Shown here: in pieces, positions 36,783 through 45,450 of the stretch | How the letters are laid out: each line of letters opens with the position of its first letter | How positions within the stretch are numbered: position 1 is the stretch's first letter | NCBI RefSeq assembly: GCF_018343535.1 | Contig: NZ_JAGYPF010000001.1 | Span: 1,550,001-1,614,000, forward strand | From: Neobacillus rhizophilus | GTDB taxonomy: Bacteria > Bacillota > Bacilli > Bacillales > Cytobacillaceae | Reading direction: 5' to 3' | Length of the DNA stretch: 64,000 nt | Notes under the pieces: model-generated | The model's database searches: none | Seen by the model: only the letters and a program-made list of their open reading frames with translations | Told to the model about the DNA's origin: nothing | Translations under genes and position numbers: made by a program

Positions 36783-37523
36783 TTAATCGCTTGACTTTCT
36801 AAATTCAGAGGGAGAACTACCCGTAATTCTTTTAAAATTATTACTAAAATAAGCTAAATCTGAATAACCGACCCGTTCCGCAATCTCTGACATGCGTAAT
36901 GATGTATTCTGAAGCAATCTTTTACTCTCTTGAATTCGCAGCTCAGTGATATAGCCAACAAATTTTTTATTGAACTGCTGTTTGAATAATTGACTTAAAT
37001 AGCTGGGATTAATATGGACATGTTCTGCGGCAGCCTTTAGAGTTATTTGATCTAAAGGGGTTTTTTCTATATATTGTAATACCCTTTCAATGGTAGATGA
37101 TGGAATTGCCTCATCCTGTACTTGAGCAATTTTTCTGAATGCCTCTTCTTTATTTCGTTTAAATAACCATCTTTCCAGGCATTCTTTTAATTCATTTTCC
37201 TCAATCGGTTTAATAAGATAATCCGTCACACCGCTCCTCAACGCCTGATGCGCTAATTGAAACTCATGATGAACACTAATGATAAAACAATCCTGTTTCT
37301 TGTTTAATTTTGATAGCTCATTCGCCAACGAAAGTCCGTCCATTATCGGCATTTGGATATCTGTGATGACAAGGTCAACGTCATTTTGCTTGATCCAGTC
37401 CAGTGCCTCTAAACCATTCTCGCATTCATGAATAATTTCTAGGGGAAGTGCCAACTTTTTGATTGTCCACTTAAGGGCCGTCCGAACCCACCTTTCATCG
37501 TCAACCAATAAGATTTTTTTCAT
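36783..37523 (-). CDS. YesN-type response regulator (receiver + AraC HTH)
   Basis: 246 residues. Receiver domain with acidic DDE at 8-10, phospho-acceptor Asp in VITDIQMPI (~55) and Lys in YLIKPIEENE (~103). The C-terminal AraC HTH (~145-243) ends in SYLSQLFKQQFNKKFVGYIT and RVGYSDLAYFSNNFKR. No partner histidine kinase lies beside it, so it is an orphan in this window. It is closely similar to the truncated regulator at the right edge. Position beside the GH3 gene suggests control of carbohydrate use; inference only. Confidence 0.88.
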   Translation of the reverse strand: MKKILLVDDERWVRTALKWTIKKLALPLEIIHECENGLEALDWIKQNDVDLVITDIQMPIMDGLSLANELSKLNKKQDCFIISVHHEFQLAHQALRSGVTDYLIKPIEENELKECLERWLFKRNKEEAFRKIAQVQDEAIPSSTIERVLQYIEKTPLDQITLKAAAEHVHINPSYLSQLFKQQFNKKFVGYITELRIQESKRLLQNTSLRMSEIAERVGYSDLAYFSNNFKRITGSSPSEFRKSSD

Positions 37524-37574
37524 TGTGCTAACCTCTATCCACTTTTTTTATTAACCGTCAATCTAGTAATCTAC

Positions 37575-37608
37575 AAAAAAGGCTTTGGAAAAATCCAAAA
37601 CCTTTTTT
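37575..37608 (-). terminator. Terminator of the larA-homologue/SDR/larE operon
   Basis: AAAAAAGGCTTTGG / CCAAAACCTTTTTT hairpin (one mismatch) after the larE stop. Confidence 0.82.
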
Positions 37609-37651
37609 ATTGGTGAATTTTCTATGGAGGCAAAACAAATGTAAAAAGCTG

Positions 37652-38452
37652 TTAGGAAAGAACCTTATTCATACTTCCGCTCTGATAGCCAATTAAATCA
37701 AGTGTTATATATTTATAGCCAAACTCTTGTAAATTACGCACAATGGTATCATGATTTTCAAGAATGATCGCCATATCTTTAGGTTCTACCTCAATTCGGG
37801 CGATATCCTGGTGAGTTCTTACGCGAACTTGGCGGATTTGCAGGGATTTTAAATAGTATTCTGCTTTTTCCACCTTTGTCAGCTTTTCTTTCGTAATGTA
37901 CTCACCATACGCAATCCTTGAAGAAAGACAGGCGAACGATGGTTTATCCCACGTAGGCAAATCAAACTCCCGGGAAAGCTCGCGGATTTCTTCCTTATAG
38001 AGGTCCGCTTCCTGAAGCGGGCCGCGAATTCCCTTCTCTTTAGCTGCCTGCATGCCTGGACGGAATTCATTCATATCATCGGCAATAACACCATAAATGG
38101 CATTTTTAAAGCCCTTTTCTTCCATGACAGGGATTAAATGATCAAACAAACTGCTTTTGCAAAAATAGCAACGGTTTTTACTGTTTTCTGCATAACCAGG
38201 AATCGCTAACTCGGAAGTTTCAATTACCTGATGTTTCACGCCGATTTGTTCCGCTAGTTTAATCGCCTCTTGAAGCTCGCTGGATGGATAGGTTTCTGAA
38301 TCGGCTGTAACCGCCAGGACCTTCTCAGGCCCTAATGTCTCGACTGCAGCCTTTAGCAGAAACGTACTATCCACACCGCCTGAAAAGGCAACGACAACTG
38401 AATCCATTTCTCGGAGAATAGACTGTAATTTACTGTATTTCTCGGTAAGCAT
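37652..38452 (-). CDS. larE: LarE, sulfur transferase for the nickel-pincer cofactor
   Basis: 266 residues, PP-loop ATPase. SGGVDSTFLLKA is the pyrophosphatase loop; NRCYFCKSSLF and FACLSSRIAYGE are the LarE signatures, the latter holding the cysteine that in Lactobacillus LarE is sacrificed as sulfur donor. It thiolates pyridinium bis-thiocarboxylate mononucleotide during nickel-pincer nucleotide synthesis. Start at 38452 (GAGGGG) preferred over 38479. It is the third gene after the LarA-family isomerase and the SDR, so the three probably share one transcript. larB and larC, also needed for the cofactor, are not in this window. Confidence 0.9.
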   Translation of the reverse strand: MLTEKYSKLQSILREMDSVVVAFSGGVDSTFLLKAAVETLGPEKVLAVTADSETYPSSELQEAIKLAEQIGVKHQVIETSELAIPGYAENSKNRCYFCKSSLFDHLIPVMEEKGFKNAIYGVIADDMNEFRPGMQAAKEKGIRGPLQEADLYKEEIRELSREFDLPTWDKPSFACLSSRIAYGEYITKEKLTKVEKAEYYLKSLQIRQVRVRTHQDIARIEVEPKDMAIILENHDTIVRNLQEFGYKYITLDLIGYQSGSMNKVLS

Positions 38453-38532
38453 TGTCCCCTCTCCCCTCAATAAAATCAATCTATTTATACTTCATCATTG
38501 TTATCTTATTAGGGAATTGCTTGTCATTATGT

Positions 38533-39303
38533 TTAAATGGTCATCGCTCCGAAACCGCCATCGACACGGATCATGGCACCTGTCACAAAGCTGGAGGCTT
38601 TTTCAGACGCAAGCCATACAGTTGCCCCTTGAAGCTCTTCCGCTTCACCAAAGCGGTTCATTGGCGTATGACGCATAATGGACTCGATCCGCTCCTTGTC
38701 CAAAATTTTGCGATTTTGTTCAGCCGGGAAGAACCCAGGGATGATCGCATTGACACGGATTCCATTTTGCGCAAATTCACGCGCTAAAAATTGTGTCACG
38801 CTATTAAGGCCGGCTTTTGATACAGAATACGTAAAGACGCGAGAAAGCGGAGTTGTCGATGAAACAGACGAAATATTAATAATGCTGCCCTTACGCTCCT
38901 GCTCAATCATTCGCTTCGCAAAAATTTGGCAGGTCATCACAATACCTTTTAAGTTTATATCCATGATTTTGTCGTACTCATCCATATCAAGTTCAAAGAA
39001 TGGTGTGGCACTGTTTGTTCCTGGTGCATTCAAAAGAATATCCCAGCCGCCTGCCCATTGTTCGATTTCATTAGCTGCCTGCTGCAAAGAGTCCTTGGAA
39101 CTGACATCTGCTTGAAAAGCCTTCGCTTCCCCGCCCGCTTCGACAATTTCCTTTACAACCTTTTCAGCCGTTTCGAGATTGCGGCCGACAATCGCAACCT
39201 TTGCCCCATGCTCTGCTAATCCTTTGGCCATAGCTGAGCCTAATACGCCATTTCCACCCACGGCTACTGCTGTTTTTCCGGTTAGGTCAAATAAGTTTGT
39301 CAT
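38533..39303 (-). CDS. SDR oxidoreductase, fructuronate reductase/mannonate oxidoreductase type
   Basis: 256-residue classical short-chain dehydrogenase. The nucleotide loop is AVGGNGVLGSAMA (variant of TGGxxGIG), NAPG replaces the NNAG of most relatives, the catalytic Ser is in ISSVSSTTPLS, and YSVSK holds Tyr/Lys. The opening LFDLTGKTAVAVGG and overall length resemble B. subtilis YjmF (D-mannonate oxidoreductase). Expected reaction: D-fructuronate + NADH to D-mannonate. It starts 21 bp after the LarA-family gene with GGGGGAG upstream. The substrate assignment is from similarity in memory plus context. Confidence 0.75.
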   Translation of the reverse strand: MTNLFDLTGKTAVAVGGNGVLGSAMAKGLAEHGAKVAIVGRNLETAEKVVKEIVEAGGEAKAFQADVSSKDSLQQAANEIEQWAGGWDILLNAPGTNSATPFFELDMDEYDKIMDINLKGIVMTCQIFAKRMIEQERKGSIINISSVSSTTPLSRVFTYSVSKAGLNSVTQFLAREFAQNGIRVNAIIPGFFPAEQNRKILDKERIESIMRHTPMNRFGEAEELQGATVWLASEKASSFVTGAMIRVDGGFGAMTI

Positions 39304-39324
39304 ATTGTTCTCCCCCTGATTTTT

Positions 39325-40593
39325 CTAGAATAAATTTCCATTTTCATCAAAGTTAATATCATATAAATCTGAAACTTGCTCCATATTTGGATGATTGCCT
39401 ATATAATCTAGCAATGCCTCAGAAACTTCTATTTCACTAATCTTCAATGTATTTTTAATGCGCACCATTTTCACTTTGGTAAAATCTAAAATATTACACG
39501 TCTTAACGGCAGCCTGAATCGCCTGTTTATCATTTGGCAGCGTAGTGGCAATTTTTGTAGGCGACACAACCGTTGAAGTTAAGCCGTTGGCATATGTTCC
39601 TTCTAAGTCCATATTGTCTACTAGGCGCTGAGTTGTAAAATCAGCGGTACCTACCCCATTGGCATTTCCTTCGGATTCAGGAGTAACAGATAGCACGACC
39701 ATTTTGTTAACATCCGGACCTCCGGTTGCATATGGAGTTGGATAACGTCCGGTTATGTTCGGATCCATTCCATCACCGCTGATATTTTTTCCAATCTCAT
39801 CAATCACTAGCACATCCAATTGATCAAAGAAAAGCTTAGGCAATAGCTCTTTTGCTTTTTTCTGCAGGTCGGCTTCCTTTTCGATAATTTCTGAAGGTGT
39901 AAGAACGTCCACAGCTGCCACTTTATCAAAAGCATTTTCAACGGACGCCACACCAAACAGGACTGGCTTTTTCGCCATTATGACCTTGGCCATTGCGGGA
40001 ACATTTTCCGCCATATACTTAAAGCCTAGTTGATGGCAGGCCTCTGCACCTCTTTGCTTTCCTAAACCAATGCTGATCATTTTCATAATGCCGCTTTCAA
40101 CAGGGCCCCTAAAAGCAGTATGAGGCTTCACACGGTTGATGACGACAATTCCATCAGCTTCTGAAGCATACTTATCAATATAAATTGGCAAACCATTTGG
40201 CAGTTCGTCAATCTTAACCACTTCCATCGAGGAGCGGATTTCACAGCCAACACTTTCTTCTGTGACGCCAAGATGTGCTAACACTTCACGCTGTCCTTCA
40301 GCAGTTGCACCGCCATGGCTTCCCATACTTGGCACGATGAAAGGATTTGCCCCAAGTTCCTTTAAGAATCTAACGGTCACTTCCGTTAGTTCAACAAGTC
40401 GGTCAAGTCCCCTGCTGCCAACGGCCAAGGCAATTTCCATTCCAGGCTTAACTGTTTTTCTTATATGTTCTTGCTGTAATTTTTCCATTAACGCATGTTC
40501 AAGATTATCAATTTTCTCGTCGCTAAAATTCACTTTCACTTTTGCCATCTTCGGCACTGGTATATCTTTTAGTAAGTCTTGAATAACACCCAC
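39325..40593 (-). CDS. LarA-family nickel-pincer-dependent isomerase
   Basis: 422 residues, the size of lactate racemase (LarA, DUF2088) homologues. Characteristic segments are VPSMGSHGGATAEGQREVL (~95), NRVKPHTAFRGPVESGIMKM (~165, with the Lys/His that would hold the nickel-pincer cofactor and substrate) and DGMDPNITGRYPTPYATGG (~285). It diverges from true lactate racemase, lacking an HDRTRP motif, so another 2-hydroxyacid is likely. Operon with a mannonate-forming SDR and larE, plus a ROK operator shared with uxaC and the GPH symporter, points to a sugar acid. GTG start at 40593, with AAGGAGTG upstream. Confidence 0.82.
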   Translation of the reverse strand: MGVIQDLLKDIPVPKMAKVKVNFSDEKIDNLEHALMEKLQQEHIRKTVKPGMEIALAVGSRGLDRLVELTEVTVRFLKELGANPFIVPSMGSHGGATAEGQREVLAHLGVTEESVGCEIRSSMEVVKIDELPNGLPIYIDKYASEADGIVVINRVKPHTAFRGPVESGIMKMISIGLGKQRGAEACHQLGFKYMAENVPAMAKVIMAKKPVLFGVASVENAFDKVAAVDVLTPSEIIEKEADLQKKAKELLPKLFFDQLDVLVIDEIGKNISGDGMDPNITGRYPTPYATGGPDVNKMVVLSVTPESEGNANGVGTADFTTQRLVDNMDLEGTYANGLTSTVVSPTKIATTLPNDKQAIQAAVKTCNILDFTKVKMVRIKNTLKISEIEVSEALLDYIGNHPNMEQVSDLYDINFDENGNLF

Positions 40594-40677
40594 AATTCTT
40601 CACTCCTTCTCTATATCTTTAGTGTTTCCTTATGAAAAATTTACATGTACGGCCTTTTTTCAAGATCTGTTACGTAG

Positions 40678-40691
40678 TGTAATCCCTTTCA
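40678..40691 (-). promoter_or_regulatory. cre-like box of the larA-homologue operon
   Basis: TGTAATCCCTTTCA resembles cre but has CC in place of the central CG. The same variant occurs upstream of uxaC (50271) and the GPH symporter (53250). Confidence 0.45.
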
Positions 40692-40730
40692 AATTATTTC
40701 AAAAAGGAGATGTAAACCACCATTCATTTT

Positions 40731-40755
40731 AATTTGTTTATCAAACTAACAAATT
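40731..40755 (-). promoter_or_regulatory. ROK-type operator 1 (larA-homologue operon)
   Basis: Core TTTGTTTATCAAACTAA flanked by AA and ACAAATT. Shares TTTGTTWANNRAACWWA with sites at 42371, 50327 and 53317, and has inner symmetry GTTT-N3-AAAC. Confidence 0.75.
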
Positions 40756-40989
40756 CATTTGTATCATATCACTATCGTTATTTTACGTCAATTTATTTGC
40801 GAAAGTGTACTCTTATTTTTGGTGATCCAATAACGGATTACAGTGTTTGTAGTTTTTGAAATTTATCTGCACCTTGTACCCCCTGAAAAACGGAGAAAAA
40901 CAGCGAAATACTGAGAAAAAGGTAGATGAAGTACGCTTTCAGTATCCTTGTTTTCGTTTTCATCTCGAATGTTTCCGTTTTCAGCCGCT

Positions 40990-41018
40990 TTGTAAAAATC
41001 CTTCCATTCCCTGATAAT
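40990..41018 (+). promoter_or_regulatory. Promoter of the 33-residue peptide gene
   Basis: TTGTAA, 17-bp spacer, GATAAT: a good sigma-A match 32 bp before the ATG. Confidence 0.6.
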
Positions 41019-41050
41019 GAGAGTATCAAATCACTAGGAGGAAATAAAAC

Positions 41051-41152
41051 ATGAAAAAGCTTATTAAAACAGTTGTTGAGTTAATCGAAAAGCACGGAGA
41101 ATTCGTACCATTCGATTCATCAGAACCAGTAAAAACCAATTCACAAAAATAA
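41051..41152 (+). CDS. Small 33-residue peptide gene
   Basis: A short frame with its own sigma-A-like promoter, an excellent ribosome site (TAGGAGGAA, seven bases) and a terminator that overlaps the stop codon, making a complete ~150-base transcription unit. The peptide starts MKKLIKTVVELIEKHGEF (amphipathic helix) and ends with polar VPFDSSEPVKTNSQK. No signal peptide. I do not recognise it. It lies on the opposite strand between two genes of the ROK regulon. Confidence 0.65.
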   Translation: MKKLIKTVVELIEKHGEFVPFDSSEPVKTNSQK

Positions 41153-41170
41153 TGTGTGAATTGGTTTTTA
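41134..41170. terminator. Terminator overlapping the end of the small peptide gene
   Basis: AAACCAATTCACA / TGTGAATTGGTTT inverted repeat followed by T-rich sequence; also lies just downstream of the Gfo/Idh stop on the other strand. Confidence 0.8.
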
Positions 41171-41174
41171 TTTT

Positions 41175-42335
41175 TTATTTCTTTATAGGATACTTATTTT
41201 CTTCTGAAATTCTTTTATTTAATTCTGCCAAAAACAATTCTTCATCGACTGGTAATTCCACTTCTTTCCCCAACCAAGTTGAGAGATGCATGGCGTTTGC
41301 CAGTTCCACTTGATTAATCCCATCATTGCAAGGGGCAAGTAAAGGCGTGTCTTCAAGGATACTTGAGGCGAAATTTTCCATTGCAGCGGTATGTTGTCCA
41401 CCCCAGACAGAATTAAACTCCAAAACTTCTTCCTTGTAAATATCTCCAAGATACCCGTGTTTGAAAATATTTGCCACTTCCTCCTGGGTCAACGAAGCGC
41501 TCATTTCAGATTCTGACTTGTAAAGCCGTTTGATCGTAACTTTTTTACTGTCATCGACAACGATTTTTCCTTTGTCACCTAATATTTCAAAACGGTCCGT
41601 CCCCATCACATCATGTGTACAAGCAATAAATACACCCGTTGCTCCATTCCCATAATCAAAAACAGCGGTAACATCATCTTCCACCGCTATATTTCGTTGA
41701 TAGCCAAACTTGACATTAGAATATACTTTTTTCGGCATGCCGCAAATCCATTGAAATAAATCAAGCTGGTGTGGCGCTTGGTTAACCAGGATCCCGCCGC
41801 CTTCACCGCCCCAGGTTGCTCTCCATTCGTTTTGTTCGTAATACCCCTGCGGCCGCCACGAGGTTGTAATCATCCAGTTTGTCCTGCGAATGCCGCCAAT
41901 CTCGCCATTATCAATAATCTCTTTTACCTTTTGGTAAAGCGGGTTTGTTCTCTGATTAAACAATATACCAACTTTTATTTCCGGTTTCGCTGCCGCAATT
42001 TCGTTTAATTCTTTTACCTGCTTCGTATAAATTCCGGCAGGTTTTTCAATTAATACGTGTACATCTCTTTTAATTGCTTCAATCCCCATCTCCGGGTGAA
42101 GATAGTGCGGTGTACAAATAATGACAGCATCAATATTTCCGCTTTCAAGCAACTCTGTATAATCTTGATAAAATGGGACTCCCGGGAACTTCTCGGCAGC
42201 CATTTCCTTTTTTGTAGCGCTTGTGGCACATAGGGCACCAAGGGCCATGTTTTTCACTTTTCCGGCAGATATAAATTCGGCATATGCACTGCCTTGTGCC
42301 CCTAAGCCGATAATCCCTACTTTCACTTGAACCAT
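41175..42335 (-). CDS. Gfo/Idh/MocA family oxidoreductase
   Basis: 386 residues. Rossmann motif GIIGLGAQGSAYAE, conserved EKPAGIY (catalytic Lys ~98) and WGGEGGGILVNQAPHQLDLFQW, the latter with the active-site His and Asp. These NAD(P)-dependent enzymes oxidise or reduce sugars, inositols or sugar acids. A ROK-type operator 36 bp upstream places it in the putative sugar-acid regulon. It is transcribed alone. Substrate unknown. Confidence 0.87.
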   Translation of the reverse strand: MVQVKVGIIGLGAQGSAYAEFISAGKVKNMALGALCATSATKKEMAAEKFPGVPFYQDYTELLESGNIDAVIICTPHYLHPEMGIEAIKRDVHVLIEKPAGIYTKQVKELNEIAAAKPEIKVGILFNQRTNPLYQKVKEIIDNGEIGGIRRTNWMITTSWRPQGYYEQNEWRATWGGEGGGILVNQAPHQLDLFQWICGMPKKVYSNVKFGYQRNIAVEDDVTAVFDYGNGATGVFIACTHDVMGTDRFEILGDKGKIVVDDSKKVTIKRLYKSESEMSASLTQEEVANIFKHGYLGDIYKEEVLEFNSVWGGQHTAAMENFASSILEDTPLLAPCNDGINQVELANAMHLSTWLGKEVELPVDEELFLAELNKRISEENKYPIKK

Positions 42336-42370
42336 GTTTAATTTCCCCTCCTATTAAGAATGACATTTAA

Positions 42371-42387
42371 TTTGTTAACTAAACATA
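42371..42387 (-). promoter_or_regulatory. ROK-type operator 4 (Gfo/Idh gene)
   Basis: TTTGTTAACTAAACATA: keeps TTTGTT and AAC of the shared motif but is the most divergent of the four. Confidence 0.55.
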
Positions 42388-42574
42388 TATTTATTTTAAG
42401 ATAGCTGCCACATAAAGAAAAGACATTATTCTACTTTGTTTACAACAAAAGCCGGCCTAAATGGCCGACTCAGGCTGTCGAGAAACTATCGACAACCTTT
42501 TATTTTACTCATTTTCTTTAAGGATCGACCGCGTTAATTTGAATATCATTTATATAAAGCTTTTTAACAAGTCT

Positions 42575-42703
42575 GTTGATTGGCGCTCCAGGCACTTCGC
42601 TTTCCGCGGGCGTGCCGGGGAGCCTCCTCATCGCTTCGCTCCTGCGGGGTCTCCCCTGCCCCGTACTCCCGCAGGAGTCTTCGTGCCTTCCGCGCCAATC
42701 AAC
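42575..42703. repeat. GC-rich palindromic intergenic element, copy 1
   Basis: 129 bp bounded by a 12-bp inverted repeat (GTTGATTGGCGC / GCGCCAATCAAC). The inside is strongly GC-rich with CTTTCCGCGGG, GAGCCTCCTC, CTGCGGGGTCTCC and CCCGCAGGAGTC, unlike the AT-rich surroundings. No transposase. MITE- or REP-like element of a type I recall as common in Bacillus intergenic regions. The rest of 42388-42995 holds no supportable gene. Confidence 0.85.
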
Positions 42704-42995
42704 GGTGTATTCAATAAAGTTCTACAACTCCAATAAAATAAGTGGTGAATTCAATGGTCAATCCAATAGAGTATTGCTATAGTGAATATGAATTTGTTTC
42801 TATCGATGGATTAGTCCAGACGACAACCTTTTTCGCTTGATTTATATTGGTTTCTCTTTTCTTCCTAGTTACGGGCATTGAATAATGTAAGAGAACAGAC
42901 TCACCTTATTGCAGTCTGTCAAGATATGAAAAAGATTGCAACACACTTAGCAAAGATGGAAAATGTGTGTTGCAAAACTTAGGTTGATTTGCCTC

Positions 42996-43130
42996 CCTGT
43001 TGATTGGAGCGGAGGGCTCTCGACTCCTGCGGGATATAGAGGTCACTGGAGACCCCGCAGGCGCCAAAGCGCCGAGGAGGCTCCAGGAGCTCCCCGCGGA
43101 AAGCGAGTGCCCGGAGCGGAAATCAACAGG
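42996..43130. repeat. GC-rich palindromic intergenic element, copy 2 (inverted)
   Basis: 135 bp bounded by CCTGTTGATT / AATCAACAGG. In reverse complement it carries the same blocks in the same order as copy 1 (CTCGCTTTCCGCGGG, GAGCCTCCTCGG, CTGCGGGGTCTCC, CCCGCAGGAGTC), so the two copies face each other 292 bp apart. Just before it is an 11-bp hairpin (TTGCAACACAC / GTGTGTTGCAA). Confidence 0.85.
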
Positions 43131-43218
43131 CCAGTTAGCAGGGATAAACAACTAAAGGTTGGTCATTTAGGTTTTTACAAAATTAAAAATTGCTGAAAAA
43201 ATACCCTTTCTCGACGGT

Positions 43219-43500
43219 TCAATTTGGAAAATACATTTCCATACTGTTACAGCCTTTGCGTAACATGAAGTAGTTTTGAAAATCAGTATTTACTGATACA
43301 CTGTCATAATCCTTAATGGAAATGGAAAAGGTTTTTCCATCTTTTTTTGAAAATAAAAGCACTCCATTTAAAAATTGTATTTTATCAAAATGAAATCCAT
43401 CTCTTTTCCATAAAAAATCTTCGTCCTCATAGTAGTTTAAAACGACCTGCCTATCGTGGTAATTCTCAAAAATAGAAAAATTAGATATTCTTTTTTCCAA
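43219..43500 (-). CDS. Hypothetical protein
   Basis: 93 residues from a TTG at 43500, which has AAGGTGAT four bases upstream; the frame continues open to 43593 but without a ribosome site. Predicted mostly beta strand (FDKIQFLNGVLLFSKKDGKTFSISIKDYDSV), no membrane helix, no recognised family. Lone gene between a repeat element and a divergent MFS gene. Confidence 0.5.
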   Translation of the reverse strand: MEKRISNFSIFENYHDRQVVLNYYEDEDFLWKRDGFHFDKIQFLNGVLLFSKKDGKTFSISIKDYDSVSVNTDFQNYFMLRKGCNSMEMYFPN

Positions 43501-43694
43501 TTTTATCACCTTCCCCTGTAGATTTATTTTAGTAAATATGGATGCAGGAACGGGGTGACGGGAATCACATATGACAATTATTTCGAGAACCAAAATTTTT
43601 TATATGTAACCGCCTCCATCGGAAATTAGGGAATTCATCTAGGGAAATATGGAGTATAATAAGGAAATAATCAATACAACAGGGGTATGGAACA

Positions 43695-44978
43695 TTGGAA
43701 AAACAAAATAGCAATTATAGATGGATAGTTTTTACGGCAGTGTTGTTTACGTATTTTATTATTGTAAGTCAAAGAACAGCACCTGGATTAATTTCGGATC
43801 AATTAATGAAGGATTTCCATTTACCAGCGGCCACGATTGGTTTGTTGGCAAGTATACAGTTTTTGGCGTATGCCGGACTGCAAATTCCGATTGGGATTTT
43901 ATCTGACCGTTTGGGTCCAAATTATTTTCTTATTGGCGGCACCCTCCTGACAGGGCTTGGGACAATTATTTATAGTACTGCAGCGAATGAAGCCATTCTT
44001 TTTGCGGCAAGATTGCTGGTGGGAATAGGGGATGCCGCCATTTGGGTCAATTTGGTGTTGATTTTAAGCGGGTGGTTTAGAGCCAATGAATTTGTAAAAT
44101 TACTTGGCTTAGCGGGAATGGCCGGAAGCCTTGGATTTTTATTGGCGACAGTTCCCTTCTCTGCCTTTATTGCTTCATTTGGGTGGAGACCGCCTTTTTT
44201 GACAACGGGTATTATTCTCTGCCTTATAGCAATTCTTTTATATTGTGTTTTGGTTATAAAGCCAAATCAAATAGGCTTGAACAAAACCAAGCCGCAACAG
44301 TCTTACCTTAAAAAACAGCCGCGGCAGGAAAAAACATTGGTAATGCTGCGACGGATTTTTTCAAATCGTCAGGCATGGGCTGCTTTTTTCTGCCATTTTG
44401 GAGCAGTTGGGACGTATGTTGGATTTATTGGTTCATGGGCAGTGCCATACGGAATGCACGTATATGACATGACAAGATCCGCTGCCAGCCAGCTTGTTAT
44501 GATTGGCTTGATTGGCGCCATCATCGGCGCGCCTGTAACAAGCTGGTTTTCAGCACGGATTGATTCACTCAAAAGGCCATATGTCCTGGTTCATGTTGTT
44601 ATTTTTTTAAGCTGGACTGTCATTTGGCTTTTCGGTGGAAATCCGCCTGTGTTCCTTCTTTATATTCTTTTCTTTTTAATAGGATATGGAAATGGCGGCA
44701 GTACTCTAACCTTTGCGGTCGTTCGACAGTCTTTCCCCATTAAGGAGGTTGGCGTAGTCACAGGATTCGCAAACACAGGCGGCTTTATCAGCGCAGTACT
44801 TTTGCCTAGCATTTTTGGTAAGGTATTAGACCACTTTCATTCATTCGGTGCAAGTGTGGGGTACCACTATGGCTTTATTATTCCAGCCGTATTTGCGCTG
44901 ATCGGCTTACTCGGCGGGATGATGATCAAGGAAAATCGGCGCGAAGTGAACAGACCAAGTGAAGAAGCAATTGTATAA
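43695..44978 (+). CDS. MFS transporter
   Basis: 427 residues, twelve predicted helices. Motif A appears as GILSDRLGPNYFL after helix 2. APGLISDQLMKDFHLPAATIGLL and the conserved SQRTAPG start resemble Bacillus MFS carriers of the CynX/NNP-like or sugar-phosphate groups, but specificity is not clear. TTG start at 43695 with AGGGG nine bases upstream; the ATG at 43688 is in another frame. No regulator next to it. Confidence 0.83.
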   Translation: MEKQNSNYRWIVFTAVLFTYFIIVSQRTAPGLISDQLMKDFHLPAATIGLLASIQFLAYAGLQIPIGILSDRLGPNYFLIGGTLLTGLGTIIYSTAANEAILFAARLLVGIGDAAIWVNLVLILSGWFRANEFVKLLGLAGMAGSLGFLLATVPFSAFIASFGWRPPFLTTGIILCLIAILLYCVLVIKPNQIGLNKTKPQQSYLKKQPRQEKTLVMLRRIFSNRQAWAAFFCHFGAVGTYVGFIGSWAVPYGMHVYDMTRSAASQLVMIGLIGAIIGAPVTSWFSARIDSLKRPYVLVHVVIFLSWTVIWLFGGNPPVFLLYILFFLIGYGNGGSTLTFAVVRQSFPIKEVGVVTGFANTGGFISAVLLPSIFGKVLDHFHSFGASVGYHYGFIIPAVFALIGLLGGMMIKENRREVNRPSEEAIV

Positions 44979-45064
44979 GCATGAGTAATTGGGCGATAAG
45001 CCTATCCCTCATTCAATTTGGACACATATACTAATTTGTAACCATTTTGAGGAGGAGATAAAGA

Positions 45065-45382
45065 ATGGATAGACAAGTAACAATTGGTTTACCGGGCGGA
45101 GGTTATGCACCACCTGGGCATCCGGGCATGGGGTATCCAGGCGTGCAACTAGGCATGGGTTATCCTGGTTATCCGGGAATGGGCTACCATCACGGCCATG
45201 GTGGTTATTATCCGGGACATGGGTATCACCACGGCCACGGCGGGTATTATCCGGGACACGGGTATCACCACGGCCACGGCGGTTATTATCCGGGACACGG
45301 GTATCACCACGGCCACGGCGGTTATTATCCAGGACATGGATCTCATCACGGCCACGGTACCTACCAGCCAGGCCAAGGTTGA
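45065..45382 (+). CDS. Gly/His/Tyr-rich repeat protein
   Basis: 105 residues. After MDRQVTIGLPGGGYAPPG and several MGYPG units come four near-perfect 13-residue repeats (GYHHGHGGYYPGH). Composition is almost only G, H, Y and P, with histidine pairs suited to metal binding and tyrosines suited to cross-linking, as in some spore-coat or exosporium proteins; that comparison is inference. The repeats are also tandem at DNA level (39 bp), so copy number may vary. Strong ribosome site GAGGAGGAG. Terminator at 45422 follows. Confidence 0.75.
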   Translation: MDRQVTIGLPGGGYAPPGHPGMGYPGVQLGMGYPGYPGMGYHHGHGGYYPGHGYHHGHGGYYPGHGYHHGHGGYYPGHGYHHGHGGYYPGHGSHHGHGTYQPGQG

Positions 45383-45421
45383 AAAGGTTAATTAACAGAA
45401 CAGGTTGTTCATGAAAAATTA

Positions 45422-45450
45422 AGCAGGGGCTATGGCTCCTGCTTTTAATT
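45422..45450 (+). terminator. Terminator of the repeat-protein gene and intron target
   Basis: AGCAGGGGC / GCTCCTGCT stem (one G:U) and TTTTAATT; the group II intron begins at the next base. Confidence 0.85.

Noticed and set aside
42461..43196. Several 68-91 codon frames over the GC-rich elements
   Set aside because: They follow the low stop density of GC-rich palindromes, with no ribosome sites.
43501..43593. Longer start of the hypothetical gene at 43219
   Set aside because: No ribosome site at 43593, whereas the TTG at 43500 has AAGGTGAT at good spacing.
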